The notes under the pieces: generated by a model
The model's input: the letters and a program-made list of their open reading frames with translations, nothing else
What the model was told of the DNA's origin: nothing
The model's database searches: none
From: Ruminococcus sp.
GTDB taxonomy: Bacteria; Bacillota; Clostridia; Oscillospirales; Ruminococcaceae
Reading direction: 5' to 3'
Length of the DNA: 26,734 nt
Assembly (NCBI GenBank): GCA_017622635.1
Contig: JAGAQS010000017.1
Location: 1 to 26,734, forward strand
Shown here: in pieces, positions 1-8,291 of the stretch
Position numbering within the stretch: position 1 is the first letter of the stretch
How the letters are laid out: each line of letters begins with the position of its first letter
Made by a program: the position numbers and the translations under genes

Positions 1-335
1 GTATGTCGGGGCAGAGGTGGTTTCTTGTGGGATTTACCTCGCTTGTGCTTGTTGCGGGAATTGTTGCAATGTTTGTTATGATGAAACGGTAGAAACTGGT
101 TGATATTGCAATGGCTCTTTTTATTGCGGGAGGTATCGGAAATCTTATTGACCGTATACGTTTCGGGTACGTTGTCGATATGTTTGAAATAAAGCTTTTC
201 AGGTTTGCAATTTTCAACTTTGCCGATATATGCATAACTATAGCGGAAGTACTTCTTCTGGTTTATGTAATATTCTTTTACCCGAAAGCTGAAAAGGCAA
301 AAAAAGCCGAACAGGAGGCACAGGAAAATGCCTGA
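1..335 (+). pseudogene. lspA: Signal peptidase II (LspA), C-terminal part, interrupted by in-frame TAG
   Basis: LspA is the membrane aspartyl protease that removes signal peptides from prolipoproteins after lipidation. The frame is open from the window edge, reading SGQRWFLVGFTSLVLVAGIV (a typical LspA membrane segment), up to a TAG at 90-92. The same frame then continues with GGIGNLIDRIRFGYVVDMFE and FAIFNFADICIT. These hold the two catalytic aspartates of the family, in VVD and FxxAD, followed by the last membrane helix and a Lys/Glu-rich tail. Homology therefore runs through the stop without a frame change, so a single substitution (for example from CAG or AAG) explains it. Translation restarting at ATG 111 would lack the earlier membrane helices and is unlikely to work. 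The end overlaps the next start by 8 bases, as in the common lspA-rluD/ylyB operon. Lipoprotein genes elsewhere in the window (5694, 17531, 22910) would need this enzyme. A sequencing error is the main alternative. Confidence 0.85.
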
Positions 336-1242
336 TATAATTTGTCTTTCTGTCGGTGAGGAAAGTACGGGCGGAAGAATTGACAGGTATATTTCTGACA
401 ATACTGACAGTCTGACACGTTCGGCGGTGCAGGGACTTCTTGAAAAGGGCAATATTCTTGTGAACGGAAAAACCGTAAACAAGAATTACAGGCTGAAACT
501 GAATGACAGTATTTCCGTTGAGATTCCCGAACCGCAGGTTATGGACGCTGTTCCCGAAAACATTCCGCTTGATATAGTCTATGAAGATGATGACCTGCTT
601 GTTGTGAACAAACCGAAAGGCATGGTTGTACACCCTGCCCACGGCAATTATAACGGCACTCTCGTAAATGCTTTATTGTATCACTGCGGTGAAAGTCTTT
701 CGGGAATAAACGGTGTAATCCGTCCCGGAATAGTTCACCGTATAGACAAGAACACAAGCGGACTGCTTATTGTTGCGAAGAATGACAAATCACACCTGCA
801 TCTTGCACAGCAGATTAAAGAACACAGTTTCACACGTGAATATGAGGCAGTGGCAACGGGTTATTTCAGGGAAACGTCAGGTACTATTGATGCACCTATA
901 GGACGGCACAAAATTGACCGTAAAAAAATGTGTGTGACCACCGAAAATTCACGCAATGCCGTTACGCATTATTCCGTTATAAAACAGTACGGCGGATATG
1001 CTCATGTAAGACTTAGACTTGAAACGGGTCGTACTCATCAGATTCGTGTGCATCTCGCATATATCGGACACCCTGTACTCGGTGACGACGTTTACGGAAA
1101 ACCATACAGGGATATTGACGGTCAGTGCCTGCACGCCCGTAAAATAGGCTTTATTCACCCGACTACAAACGAATATATGGAGTTTACAAGTGAACTGCCC
1201 GATTATTTCCGAAAAGTACTGAACAAAATTGAAAAGCAATAG
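328..1242 (+). CDS. rluD: RluA-family 23S rRNA pseudouridine synthase
   Basis: This enzyme converts specific uridines in structured RNA, probably 23S rRNA, to pseudouridine. The 304 residues show an N-terminal S4 RNA-binding domain (about 15-68, with VQGLLEKGNILVNGKTV) and then the catalytic domain. The hallmark HRIDKNTSGLLIVAK places the catalytic aspartate at D140, and the family motif GRTHQIRVHLAYIGHPVLGD is present. The length is normal for the RluD/YlyB type. The start at 328 follows AGGAGG at 313-318 and overlaps the end of lspA, implying translational coupling. The gene ends in TAG, which shows that TAG is an ordinary stop in this genome. Which uridines it modifies cannot be read from sequence. 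Confidence 0.93.
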   Translation: MPDIICLSVGEESTGGRIDRYISDNTDSLTRSAVQGLLEKGNILVNGKTVNKNYRLKLNDSISVEIPEPQVMDAVPENIPLDIVYEDDDLLVVNKPKGMVVHPAHGNYNGTLVNALLYHCGESLSGINGVIRPGIVHRIDKNTSGLLIVAKNDKSHLHLAQQIKEHSFTREYEAVATGYFRETSGTIDAPIGRHKIDRKKMCVTTENSRNAVTHYSVIKQYGGYAHVRLRLETGRTHQIRVHLAYIGHPVLGDDVYGKPYRDIDGQCLHARKIGFIHPTTNEYMEFTSELPDYFRKVLNKIEKQ

Positions 1243-1253
1243 GAATCTGTGAT

Positions 1254-1661
1254 ATGTTTAAATATTCTGAAATTCGTGAAGAAAATGAAAAAAAGGCAAG
1301 AGAATACGGTAAAGAAATCGTTGACTTGATTGCAGAAAAAAACTATGAAGGAGCATTTGCGGTTATCGATGATTTTGATAATGGCTGGACAAGAGAAGAT
1401 TACAGCGAACTTGCTGAAATGATAGAAATGTATAAAGAGTATAATAATATGGAAATTTCATTGTATGATGATGCTGAAATACCTGATATAACTTATAAAG
1501 ACGGCAGTAAATATGAGCGTGAATGTTTTATTCTTAATGAAGAAAATAATACTCTTTTCTATGATATTGACCTTTTGCCAAGTGATTTGACATTGATGCT
1601 TAAATTTGTTTATAACAATGGAATGTATGAAGTTGTTTTTTGTGATGTTCACCAGATGTAA
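1254..1661 (+). CDS. Small acidic protein of unknown function
   Basis: A 135-residue soluble protein with no signal peptide or membrane segment. The N-terminal half is charged and probably helical (residues 1-65, with ENEKKAREYGKEIVDLIAEK). The C-terminal half looks like alternating strands ending in LPSDLTLMLKFVYNNGMYEV and FCDVHQM. This layout recalls small immunity-like or DUF-type proteins that end in a 'DLTL...DIHxM' strand pair, but I cannot assign a family. The start lies 11 bases after rluD with only a weak ribosome site (AGGAA). The gene is visibly more AT-rich than rluD and the HAD gene on either side, and it separates two housekeeping genes, so it may be an insertion. It is read here as part of the same transcript. 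Confidence 0.75.
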   Translation: MFKYSEIREENEKKAREYGKEIVDLIAEKNYEGAFAVIDDFDNGWTREDYSELAEMIEMYKEYNNMEISLYDDAEIPDITYKDGSKYERECFILNEENNTLFYDIDLLPSDLTLMLKFVYNNGMYEVVFCDVHQM

Positions 1662-1685
1662 ATGCTCTTAAAGGAGGACTGCTGA

Positions 1686-2519
1686 TTGTTTGAAGATATA
1701 TCGAAAATTATTATTATGAGCGATATGGACGGTACACTTCTTACTTCGGATAAAAAGATAACCGACAAAGACCGTCTTGCTATAGAAAAGTTTATTTCAC
1801 TCGGCGGAAAGTTTACTGTTTCTACGGGCAGAACTATAGAGGCGTTTGAACAGTATCGGAAAATGCTTGATTTGAGAATACCTGTTGTTTTATATAACGG
1901 CGGTGTGATTTATGACTATAATTCGGAAAAAATCATGTACACCGAATATCTGCCCGATGATGCAAGGGCAATAACAGAAGAACTTTCAGACGCTATGCAG
2001 GAAGCAGGCGGTGAAGTTCTCAAAATTGACAAGACCTATGTTTTCAGAAATAACTATTATCAGAAACTTCACACTGATTTGTGCGGAATATCCCCCGAAT
2101 ATACTGAACTTTCCGAAATTGACGGCAGTGAATGGCTGAAAGTCCTGTTTGCAATGTCGCCCGACGATATTCCGAAAATGGAAAAAATTATTTCCGAAAA
2201 AAATTACACTACGGTTGACTTTGTGAAATCTTCGGGAATTTTTATTGAGATGCTCCCGCATAATATAAGCAAGGGCTCTGCACTTGAAGAATACAGAAAA
2301 CTTGACGGTATGAATGATTTTACGTTTGTTGCAATAGGCGATTTCGATAACGACATTGAAATGATTCAGTCTGCCGATTTGGGCGTTTGTCCTGCAAATG
2401 CAGAAGAATCGGTTAAAAAAATTTCAGATATTGTACTTTCGGAAACAAGCGACAGCGGTGCGGTTGCCGAACTTATTGAATATATAATTGAAAAATGCAG
2501 AATACGGCAATGCCGTTAA
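1686..2519 (+). CDS. Cof-type HAD-IIB family phosphatase
   Basis: A haloacid-dehalogenase-superfamily hydrolase that probably dephosphorylates sugar phosphates or related metabolites using Mg2+. All four HAD motifs are present: motif I SDMDGTLLT (nucleophile D13, acid D15), motif II S46-TGR, motif III lysine near K196 and motif IV GDFDND at 218-223. Between motifs II and III is an alpha/beta cap of the type IIB (Cof) class. The 277 residues match the family length. The best start is TTG at 1686, with GGAGG at 1673-1677 and 8 bases of spacing. The next ATG would cut into the strand leading to motif I. The substrate cannot be inferred, and proximity to transketolase is only suggestive of sugar-phosphate metabolism. 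Confidence 0.9.
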   Translation: MFEDISKIIIMSDMDGTLLTSDKKITDKDRLAIEKFISLGGKFTVSTGRTIEAFEQYRKMLDLRIPVVLYNGGVIYDYNSEKIMYTEYLPDDARAITEELSDAMQEAGGEVLKIDKTYVFRNNYYQKLHTDLCGISPEYTELSEIDGSEWLKVLFAMSPDDIPKMEKIISEKNYTTVDFVKSSGIFIEMLPHNISKGSALEEYRKLDGMNDFTFVAIGDFDNDIEMIQSADLGVCPANAEESVKKISDIVLSETSDSGAVAELIEYIIEKCRIRQCR

Positions 2520-2544
2520 AATAAAATAACGCATGGAGGTTAAT

Positions 2545-3384
2545 ATGGACGTATCTATCAAAAAGGATTTGCAGAAAAAAGCCTGCAAAGTAAGAATGGG
2601 CGTTATTGAGGGTACTTATAACGCTAAATCGGGACACCCCGGCGGTTCGCTTTCTATCAGCGATACACTCACTTATCTCTATTACAACAAAATGAATGTT
2701 GACCCCAATGACCCCGAAAATCCCGACAGGAACAGACTTGTTCTTTCAAAGGGTCACACTGCCCCTGCACTTTATTCCGTTCTTGCACAGAAAGGTTATT
2801 TTCCCGAAGAAGAACTTAAATCACTCCGTCATATCGGTGCAATGTTACAGGGACACCCTTGTATTCATATAACAGGCGTTGATATGTCAAGCGGTTCGCT
2901 CGGTCAGGGAATTTCCGCAGCCTGTGGTATGGCTCTTGCAGGAAAACTTGACAACAAGTCATATAAAGTCTATGCAATTCTCGGAGACGGTGAAATTGAA
3001 GAAGGTCAGGTGTGGGAGGCTGCAATGTTTGCATCTCACTATAAACTCGGAAATCTTGTTGCTGTTGTTGATAATAACGGTTTACAGATTGACGGACCTA
3101 TAACGGAAGTTTGTTCACCTGAACCGATTACGGACAAATTCGCAGCTTTCGGCTGGCACGTGATAACTATTGACGGACACGATTTTGACGACATTGACCG
3201 TGCTTTTACAGAGGCAGATACGGTAAACGACAAGCCTGTTGTTATTATTCAGAAGTCGGTAAAGGGCAAGGGCGTTTCGTTTATGGAAAATCAGGTAGGC
3301 TGGCACGGTACAGCTCCCAACAAGGAACAGTATGAGCAGGCTATGGCTGAACTCAACGCACAGTTAAAGGAATTGGAGGACTGA
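2545..3384 (+). CDS. tkt: Transketolase, N-terminal (TPP-binding) subunit
   Basis: The first half of a split transketolase, which moves two-carbon ketol units between sugar phosphates in the non-oxidative pentose phosphate pathway. Visible signatures are the active-site histidine region SGHPGGSLS, the second histidine region KGHTAPALY, and the thiamine-diphosphate/Mg2+ motif starting GDGEIEEGQVWEAA and ending DNNGLQIDG. The start is ATG 2545. An in-frame ATG at 2533 is really part of the ribosome site (GGAGG at 2535-2539, 5 bases before 2545). At 279 residues it covers only the N-terminal domain. The C-terminal half follows 6 bases after the stop, so the two are co-translated and should form an alpha2beta2-type enzyme. 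Split transketolases are common in Firmicutes and archaea. Confidence 0.95.
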   Translation: MDVSIKKDLQKKACKVRMGVIEGTYNAKSGHPGGSLSISDTLTYLYYNKMNVDPNDPENPDRNRLVLSKGHTAPALYSVLAQKGYFPEEELKSLRHIGAMLQGHPCIHITGVDMSSGSLGQGISAACGMALAGKLDNKSYKVYAILGDGEIEEGQVWEAAMFASHYKLGNLVAVVDNNGLQIDGPITEVCSPEPITDKFAAFGWHVITIDGHDFDDIDRAFTEADTVNDKPVVIIQKSVKGKGVSFMENQVGWHGTAPNKEQYEQAMAELNAQLKELED

Positions 3385-3390
3385 TTAAAT

Positions 3391-4338
3391 ATGGCAGATG
3401 TAATTAAAAAGGCTACCAGAGAAAGCTACGGCGAAACTCTCAGGGATTTGGCAGAAGAATATAAAAATTTGATAGTTCTCGACGCAGACCTTGCGGCAGC
3501 TACCAAAACAGGCATTTTCAAGAAAGCATATCCCGGAAGATTCTTTGACTGCGGTATTGCGGAAGCCAATATGATGGGTGTTGCGGCAGGACTTGCAGCC
3601 TGCGGAAAAATTCCGTTTGCAAGTACTTTTGCAATGTTTGCGGCAGGACGTGCATTTGAGATTGTGAGAAACTCAATAGGTTATCCGCATCTTAATGTAA
3701 AAATCGGTGCTACACACGCAGGTATTTCAGTAGGTGAAGACGGTGCAACACATCAGTGCAATGAAGATATTGCCCTTATGCGTACAATTCCGGGAATGAC
3801 AATTATAAATCCGTGTGACGACGTTGAAGCAAGAGCCGCTGTAAAAGCCGCACTTGATTTCAACGGCCCTGTATATATGCGTTTCGGCAGACTTGCCGTC
3901 CCCGTAATCAACAACAGAGAGACTTATAAGTTTGAACTCGGAAAAGGCGTTGTAATGAATGACGGTACTGATGTAACTATAGTTGCAACGGGTCTTATGG
4001 TAAACGAGGCACTTGAAGCCGCAAAGGTACTTGAAACAGAGGGTATTTCCGCAAGAGTCGTAAATATCCACACTATCAAACCGCTTGATAAGGAACTTAT
4101 CTGTAAGTGTGCAAAGGAAACGGGCGTTATAGTTACGGCGGAAGAACACAGTGTTATCGGCGGACTGGGTTCGGCAGTTGCGGAAGCAGTAACGGAATGT
4201 TGTCCCGTACCTGTTGTAAAGATTGGTGTAAACGATGTATTCGGACATTCAGGTCCTGCCGTTGACCTGCTCAAAGAATTTGGACTGTCTGCCGAAAATA
4301 TCGTGGAAAAGACAAAATATGCCGTTACACTCAAGTAA
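3391..4338 (+). CDS. tkt: Transketolase, C-terminal (pyrimidine-binding) subunit
   Basis: The partner of the gene just upstream. It supplies the pyrimidine-binding domain and the C-terminal domain of transketolase. The catalytic glutamate that activates the cofactor lies in DCGIAEANMMGVAAGLAACG (E58). SVGEDGATHQCNEDIALMRT and the phosphate-binding YMRFGR region are also typical. The C-terminal regulatory-like domain occupies roughly residues 185-310. The 315-residue length fits split transketolases and resembles the C-terminal part of DXP synthase, but the paired N-terminal gene favours transketolase. GGAGG at 3375-3379 lies at the end of the previous gene. A strong terminator follows at 4372-4405. 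Confidence 0.95.
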   Translation: MADVIKKATRESYGETLRDLAEEYKNLIVLDADLAAATKTGIFKKAYPGRFFDCGIAEANMMGVAAGLAACGKIPFASTFAMFAAGRAFEIVRNSIGYPHLNVKIGATHAGISVGEDGATHQCNEDIALMRTIPGMTIINPCDDVEARAAVKAALDFNGPVYMRFGRLAVPVINNRETYKFELGKGVVMNDGTDVTIVATGLMVNEALEAAKVLETEGISARVVNIHTIKPLDKELICKCAKETGVIVTAEEHSVIGGLGSAVAEAVTECCPVPVVKIGVNDVFGHSGPAVDLLKEFGLSAENIVEKTKYAVTLK

Positions 4339-4371
4339 TTGTGATGTATGAAACAGTATAAATAAAACAAG

Positions 4372-4405
4372 ACAGACCTGCTAGGAAAAGCAGGTCTGTT
4401 TTTTT
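4372..4405 (+). terminator. Rho-independent terminator after transketolase
   Basis: A perfect 11-bp stem (ACAGACCTGCT pairing with AGCAGGTCTGT, loop AGGAAA) runs into a T7 tract. It closes the lspA-transketolase run. Confidence 0.95.
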
Positions 4406-4435
4406 GTCAGGAAGATGAAAAATCGCAGAAAGTTC

Positions 4436-4464
4436 TTTACACCGACGGAAAATTGTGATATAAT
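4436..4464 (+). promoter_or_regulatory. Sigma-A promoter of the VanY-like gene
   Basis: TTTACA, a 17-base spacer and TATAAT, with an extended -10 (TGTGATATAAT). The start codon at 4500 is about 30 bases downstream of the predicted transcription start. Confidence 0.8.
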
Positions 4465-4499
4465 TTAGAGTAATTACAAAAAAGGAGAGATAAATTCTT

Positions 4500-5642
4500 A
4501 TGAACAAAGGAAGTCAGCGACGAAAAAAAAGAAAATACAGGATTCGTTATGACCGTATTTTTGCGGTTCTGCTTGCACTTGTTGTAATGTGTGTGGTTGT
4601 AACTTCATGTGTAAAGGGAATGTTGAAAAAAGACGACGATTCTGTTACAAAAAAATCCGATAACAATATTAAAGTTGAAGAAACCACAACGGAAAATATT
4701 CCTGAAACAACGTCTGATGTTCTGACAACTACAGCCGAGAGTGTTTCTTCTGCAACAACGGCGGTTACAACAGAACCGTCAACAACGACAACAACAACGA
4801 CTACCACCGCAACTACTACATCAACAACAACGACAACTACAACAACTACTACAAAACGTGCCGACGAACCGTTGCCAAAGGGTTATACAACAGTTCCCGT
4901 AAACAGTTCAGATGCATACAGTGGAAATCTTGTGGTTGTAAATTCAAATCATATATATCAGTTCCCTGCGGACGATACCGAAATTGTAACGCTTTATGAC
5001 CACATAAGTACGGAATATTACAGCGTCAGCGATTTGGTTATAAGCCTTGACGCAGAAGTTATTGAACATCTTAACAGTCTTATGCAGGACTTTGCGGAAA
5101 CTCAGTACAATACAGATATATTTATTATAGGCGGTTACCGTTCGGCAGAAGAACAGAATCAGAAGTATAATAACGGTACTTCCTATACTGTCGGTGGATT
5201 TTCGGATTATCATACGGGCAGGAGTTTTGACATGGGCGTTTTCCCGCAAGATGGTTCAAGTTCAGGGTATTATTCACCGACGGGTGTTTATTCTTGGATA
5301 GACGAACACGCCTCAGACTACGGTTTTGTATTGAGATATCCGGAGGGTAAGGAAAATATTACGGGTGAAAAGGCAAGAACACAGACATACCGTTATGTAG
5401 GTGTTCCGCATTCCACATACATGAAACAGAATAACCTCTGTCTTGAGGAGTATATTGAGAAAATTAAGTCATATACTACAAACAAACCTCTTGAAATTTC
5501 GTCGGGAACAGATTTATACAAAGTTTACTATGTTTCGGCTGATTATGACGATACAACTGATATCGGAGTACCGAAAAACAGTGAATACGAAATTTCGGGA
5601 AACAATGAGGACGGATTTATTGTTACCGTCAAAGTTAACTGA
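4500..5642 (+). CDS. Membrane-anchored VanY/M15-like D,D-carboxypeptidase homologue, possibly inactive
   Basis: A 380-residue surface protein. Residues 1-19 are basic, 20-37 form a membrane anchor (FAVLLALVVMCVVVTSC), 60-120 are a Thr-rich linker with an almost pure Thr run at 95-119, and 185-325 match the VanY/M15B peptidase fold. Recognised family motifs are IIGGYRSAEEQNQ (R215), FSDYHTGRSFDMGV (zinc-ligand positions H239 and D245) and RYPEGKENITG. In known VanY-type enzymes the next segment reads ExWHxRYVG, giving the catalytic Glu and the third zinc His. Here it reads ARTQTYRYVGVPH, so neither residue is in place. The protein may bind cell wall without cutting it, or belong to a divergent subgroup. 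It has its own promoter at 4436, AAAGGAGAG before the start, and 51 bases before the next gene. Confidence 0.85.
   Translation: MNKGSQRRKKRKYRIRYDRIFAVLLALVVMCVVVTSCVKGMLKKDDDSVTKKSDNNIKVEETTTENIPETTSDVLTTTAESVSSATTAVTTEPSTTTTTTTTTATTTSTTTTTTTTTTKRADEPLPKGYTTVPVNSSDAYSGNLVVVNSNHIYQFPADDTEIVTLYDHISTEYYSVSDLVISLDAEVIEHLNSLMQDFAETQYNTDIFIIGGYRSAEEQNQKYNNGTSYTVGGFSDYHTGRSFDMGVFPQDGSSSGYYSPTGVYSWIDEHASDYGFVLRYPEGKENITGEKARTQTYRYVGVPHSTYMKQNNLCLEEYIEKIKSYTTNKPLEISSGTDLYKVYYVSADYDDTTDIGVPKNSEYEISGNNEDGFIVTVKVN
4782..4856 (+). repeat. Low-complexity threonine-codon tract
   Basis: About 25 codons, nearly all ACN (Thr), form an imperfect trinucleotide repeat inside the VanY-like gene. Length changes by whole codons would alter linker length without breaking the frame. 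Similar Thr-rich linkers join modules in Ruminococcus surface proteins. Confidence 0.85.
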
Positions 5643-5693
5643 CAAACAGAAAAAAATACGTATTTTTCTGAAACAATATGAACGGAGATAAAT

Positions 5694-7334
5694 GTGAAAA
5701 AACTGACAATGCTTGTCTGTGCATTATTATGTGCAGTAACTCTTTCATCATGCGGAAATAATGACAGGGGAGACGGTACGGGGCATATGTATGATGTTTC
5801 CATTCTGGGAAATCCCGAAAGCCTTGACCCTCAGTATGCGACAGATTCGGCTTCAAATACTATTATAAAAAATTTATACAGCGGTCTTATGTCAACTGAC
5901 AGCAACGGCAATATTATGTGCTGTAACGCTGAAAGTTATACCGTTTCCCCTGACGGTCTTGAATATACTTTTAACCTCAAAAATGACAACTACTGGTTTT
6001 TTGACGAAAACGACGACGATATAATTGACGACAATGAATATTTTCCCGTTACGGCAGGTGACTATGTTTTTGCTTTCCGCCGTATTCTTGACCCTGCTAT
6101 GCAGTCACCGTATGCCGAAAGTTTTTCGTGTATAAGAAACGGCAGTAATATTATTTCGGGAAAGGCACTTCCCGAAACGGCAGGGGTAATTGCCGTTGAT
6201 GATTATACACTGAATATTTCGCTTGATTATCCGTCAGCGGAATTTCTCGGTCTGCTTGCAACAAATCCGGCAATGCCGTGCAACAGGGATTTTTTCTATT
6301 CGACAAAAGGACGTTACGGACTTGACGACCGTTCTGTTATGTCAAACGGTTCATTTTTTGTGCGTCAGTGGTTTTATGACCCTTACGGAGTAAATAATAT
6401 TCTTTACATGAAACGGAATGAGGCAAATCGTACCGAAACAAATGAAATATGCCCGTCTTTTCTGAATTTTACGATTGAGTCGAGTGAAGATGATATCCGC
6501 AGTATGTTCAAGGCAGAACAGATTGAATGTTTTACCACAATGAATACAGGCGGACTGAATTTAAATAAATATACAGTTAATTCGTCGCCTGCCGTAACAC
6601 TCGGACTTATTTTCAACCCTGACGACGAATGTTATTCAAATATGAACATACGCAAAACACTTGCCCTTTCAATTGACAGAAAGGAAATTATCAAAGATAC
6701 GGACAGCAGTGACGTTAAAGAGGCATACGGAATTATTCCGCCTGCCGTGAAACTTCTCGGAAGAAGTTACAGAGAACTTGTGGCGGACGAACAGTTTGAA
6801 TTTTACAACATTGAAGAAGCAAAACGTTGTTTTGAGGTCGGAAAGGCTGAATTACAGACCGAATCTCTCGACGGTGCAAAAATACTTGTATGCAACGGTA
6901 CGATAGACAGCAGTTATCTTCACAAACTTTCACAGAACTGGCAGGAACTTTTCGGTTTTTATATCGGTATAGAAGAAGTTACCCCGACAGAGTTCAGGCG
7001 TTGTATTGCGGAAAAAGACTATACAATTGCCCTTTATCCTCTCAATGCCGACTATGACAGCGGAATTTCCGTGATTGAACAGTTTGAAAAAAACGACTGC
7101 CTGAAATATTCGTCGGACGGCAGTGCGGTAACTGACAGAATAAGAAAATGTGCCGATATTTCAGAACTTGTTGACTGCTATTGTGCGGAAGAAAGCGGAA
7201 TACTTGACAGTTACGTTTTTATACCGCTTTTCTATAAAAATTCATATCTGATTATGCAGGACGACAATGAAGATATAATTTATGATGCCTTTACAGGTTC
7301 GCTTGATTTCAAGTACGCTAAAAATTACAGCTGA
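5694..7334 (+). CDS. OppA-like (SBP family 5) substrate-binding lipoprotein
   Basis: An extracellular solute-binding protein of the oligopeptide/nickel ABC transporter type. The start is GTG 5694. The overlapping ATG at 5692 is followed at once by a stop, and GGAG at 5684-5687 is well spaced for GTG. A lipoprotein signal peptide ends in the lipobox LSSC with the modified Cys at C20. SBP_bac_5 features include GNPESLDPQYATDSASNTII, the 'P-V-TAGDYVFAFRRILDP' segment and the central region MNIRKTLALSIDRKEI. The 546 residues are full length for the family. An acidic insertion at D104-E115 (DENDDDIIDDNE) resembles an EF-hand calcium loop. No permease or ATPase genes are adjacent, so it may be an orphan receptor or use a transporter elsewhere. 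The spacing of 51 bases suggests co-transcription with the VanY-like gene. Confidence 0.9.
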   Translation: MKKLTMLVCALLCAVTLSSCGNNDRGDGTGHMYDVSILGNPESLDPQYATDSASNTIIKNLYSGLMSTDSNGNIMCCNAESYTVSPDGLEYTFNLKNDNYWFFDENDDDIIDDNEYFPVTAGDYVFAFRRILDPAMQSPYAESFSCIRNGSNIISGKALPETAGVIAVDDYTLNISLDYPSAEFLGLLATNPAMPCNRDFFYSTKGRYGLDDRSVMSNGSFFVRQWFYDPYGVNNILYMKRNEANRTETNEICPSFLNFTIESSEDDIRSMFKAEQIECFTTMNTGGLNLNKYTVNSSPAVTLGLIFNPDDECYSNMNIRKTLALSIDRKEIIKDTDSSDVKEAYGIIPPAVKLLGRSYRELVADEQFEFYNIEEAKRCFEVGKAELQTESLDGAKILVCNGTIDSSYLHKLSQNWQELFGFYIGIEEVTPTEFRRCIAEKDYTIALYPLNADYDSGISVIEQFEKNDCLKYSSDGSAVTDRIRKCADISELVDCYCAEESGILDSYVFIPLFYKNSYLIMQDDNEDIIYDAFTGSLDFKYAKNYS

Positions 7335-7341
7335 TAAAAAA

Positions 7342-7378
7342 CAGGAACGGTAAAAATAATACTGTTCCTGCTTTTTTT
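7342..7378. terminator. Bidirectional terminator between SBP and AraC genes
   Basis: The stem CAGGAAC with GTTCCTG extends to 10 bp with one G-T pair. It has a T7 tract on the plus side and an A-run on the other side, which gives U residues for the minus-strand AraC transcript. The two genes converge here. Confidence 0.9.
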
Positions 7379-8164
7379 CTATGAACTTTCGTTTTTTATT
7401 ATTTTTCTGTATTCGGAGGGTGTACAGTTGCAGTGCTGTCGGAATTGTTTCATAAAATACGAATCACTGTCATATCCGCATTTTTCGGAAATTTCACTGA
7501 TTGACAGGTCAGTGTTTTTCAGCAGTTCACAGGCGTAAAGTATACGGCTGTAGATAACGTCCTGACGGTATGTAGTTCCAAAAGCCTTATAATAAAGCCT
7601 GTGGAAATAGGTACGGCTTATAGCCATGTTGTAGCATATTTCGTCAACTGACCATTCTTTCATGGGTTCTTCAAATATCGCGTCCCTGAGTGCCTTGAAT
7701 TCGGAATATTTTGTAATATCGGGAATATCGGGTTTTCCGTAAGCCATTTCGCCCATTGACACAAATATTATCTTTATTGAAAGTTCCATAAATTCATTGT
7801 AATTCCTGCCCTTTCGCAGAAATGCCGACTTCATTGATTTGAGTGTTGACGATATTGTGAAATCGTCTGTAATTTCAACGGGAGTATCAATCGGAATATT
7901 CATTGAAACCATGTATTGTCTGTCTGCTGATGAGGTCTGAAAATTTATACAATCGTATCTGAAAGGTGTATTTTTAAGGGGACGTATTTCCTGTCTGAAT
8001 CCGTTGCTTATTATAACCGCTGAACTGTTTTTGAAAACTTTGTTTTCACCGTCGGATATAAACATCACGGGTGACCTGAAAAACATAAATGTGAAGTGTG
8101 AATTTCTTTCAATGACCGAATAACTTTTTTTACGGCAGTTAAGGTTTACGTTGTTTATTTTCAT
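7379..8164 (-). CDS. AraC-family transcriptional regulator
   Basis: A 261-residue DNA-binding regulator. The C-terminal 100 residues hold the two helix-turn-helix motifs of the AraC class: EWSVDEICYNMAISRTYFHR and SISEISEKCGYDSDSYFMKQ, followed by FRQHCNCTPSEYRK. The N-terminal part (about 1-140) is beta-rich and would be a cupin-like sensing domain, although no ligand motif is evident. The ribosome site AGGGGG precedes ATG 8164. The gene is divergent from the membrane-anchored acidic protein at 8385, with separate promoters back to back at 8196-8224 and 8292-8320, so that gene is a natural candidate target. It ends in TAG. Confidence 0.92.
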   Translation of the reverse strand: MKINNVNLNCRKKSYSVIERNSHFTFMFFRSPVMFISDGENKVFKNSSAVIISNGFRQEIRPLKNTPFRYDCINFQTSSADRQYMVSMNIPIDTPVEITDDFTISSTLKSMKSAFLRKGRNYNEFMELSIKIIFVSMGEMAYGKPDIPDITKYSEFKALRDAIFEEPMKEWSVDEICYNMAISRTYFHRLYYKAFGTTYRQDVIYSRILYACELLKNTDLSISEISEKCGYDSDSYFMKQFRQHCNCTPSEYRKIIKNESS

Positions 8165-8195
8165 ATGTTTACCCCCTCTGAAAAATATTACTATT

Positions 8196-8224
8196 ATTAT
8201 ATCACAAAAAATTCATTTTCTCAA
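8196..8224 (-). promoter_or_regulatory. Promoter of the AraC-family gene
   Basis: On the minus strand: TTGAGA, a 17-base spacer ending TTTTTTGTGA, then TATAAT with an extended -10. It lies about 30 bases before the start codon. Confidence 0.8.
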
Positions 8225-8291
8225 TAAATTATATCATATCGGGAAAAAATTACATATTATATACAAAATGGTGAAATTATTATTATTTATA

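Noticed and set aside
90..92. TAG recoding (readthrough or pyrrolysine) as explanation for the lspA stop
   Set aside because: TAG ends rluD and the AraC gene as a normal stop, and no recoding hairpin is seen after it.
3727..4248. 173-codon minus-strand frame inside transketolase
   Set aside because: It is a shadow of a highly conserved plus-strand gene.
2545..4338. Split transketolase as an unusual gene fission
   Set aside because: Two-gene transketolases are common in Firmicutes and archaea.
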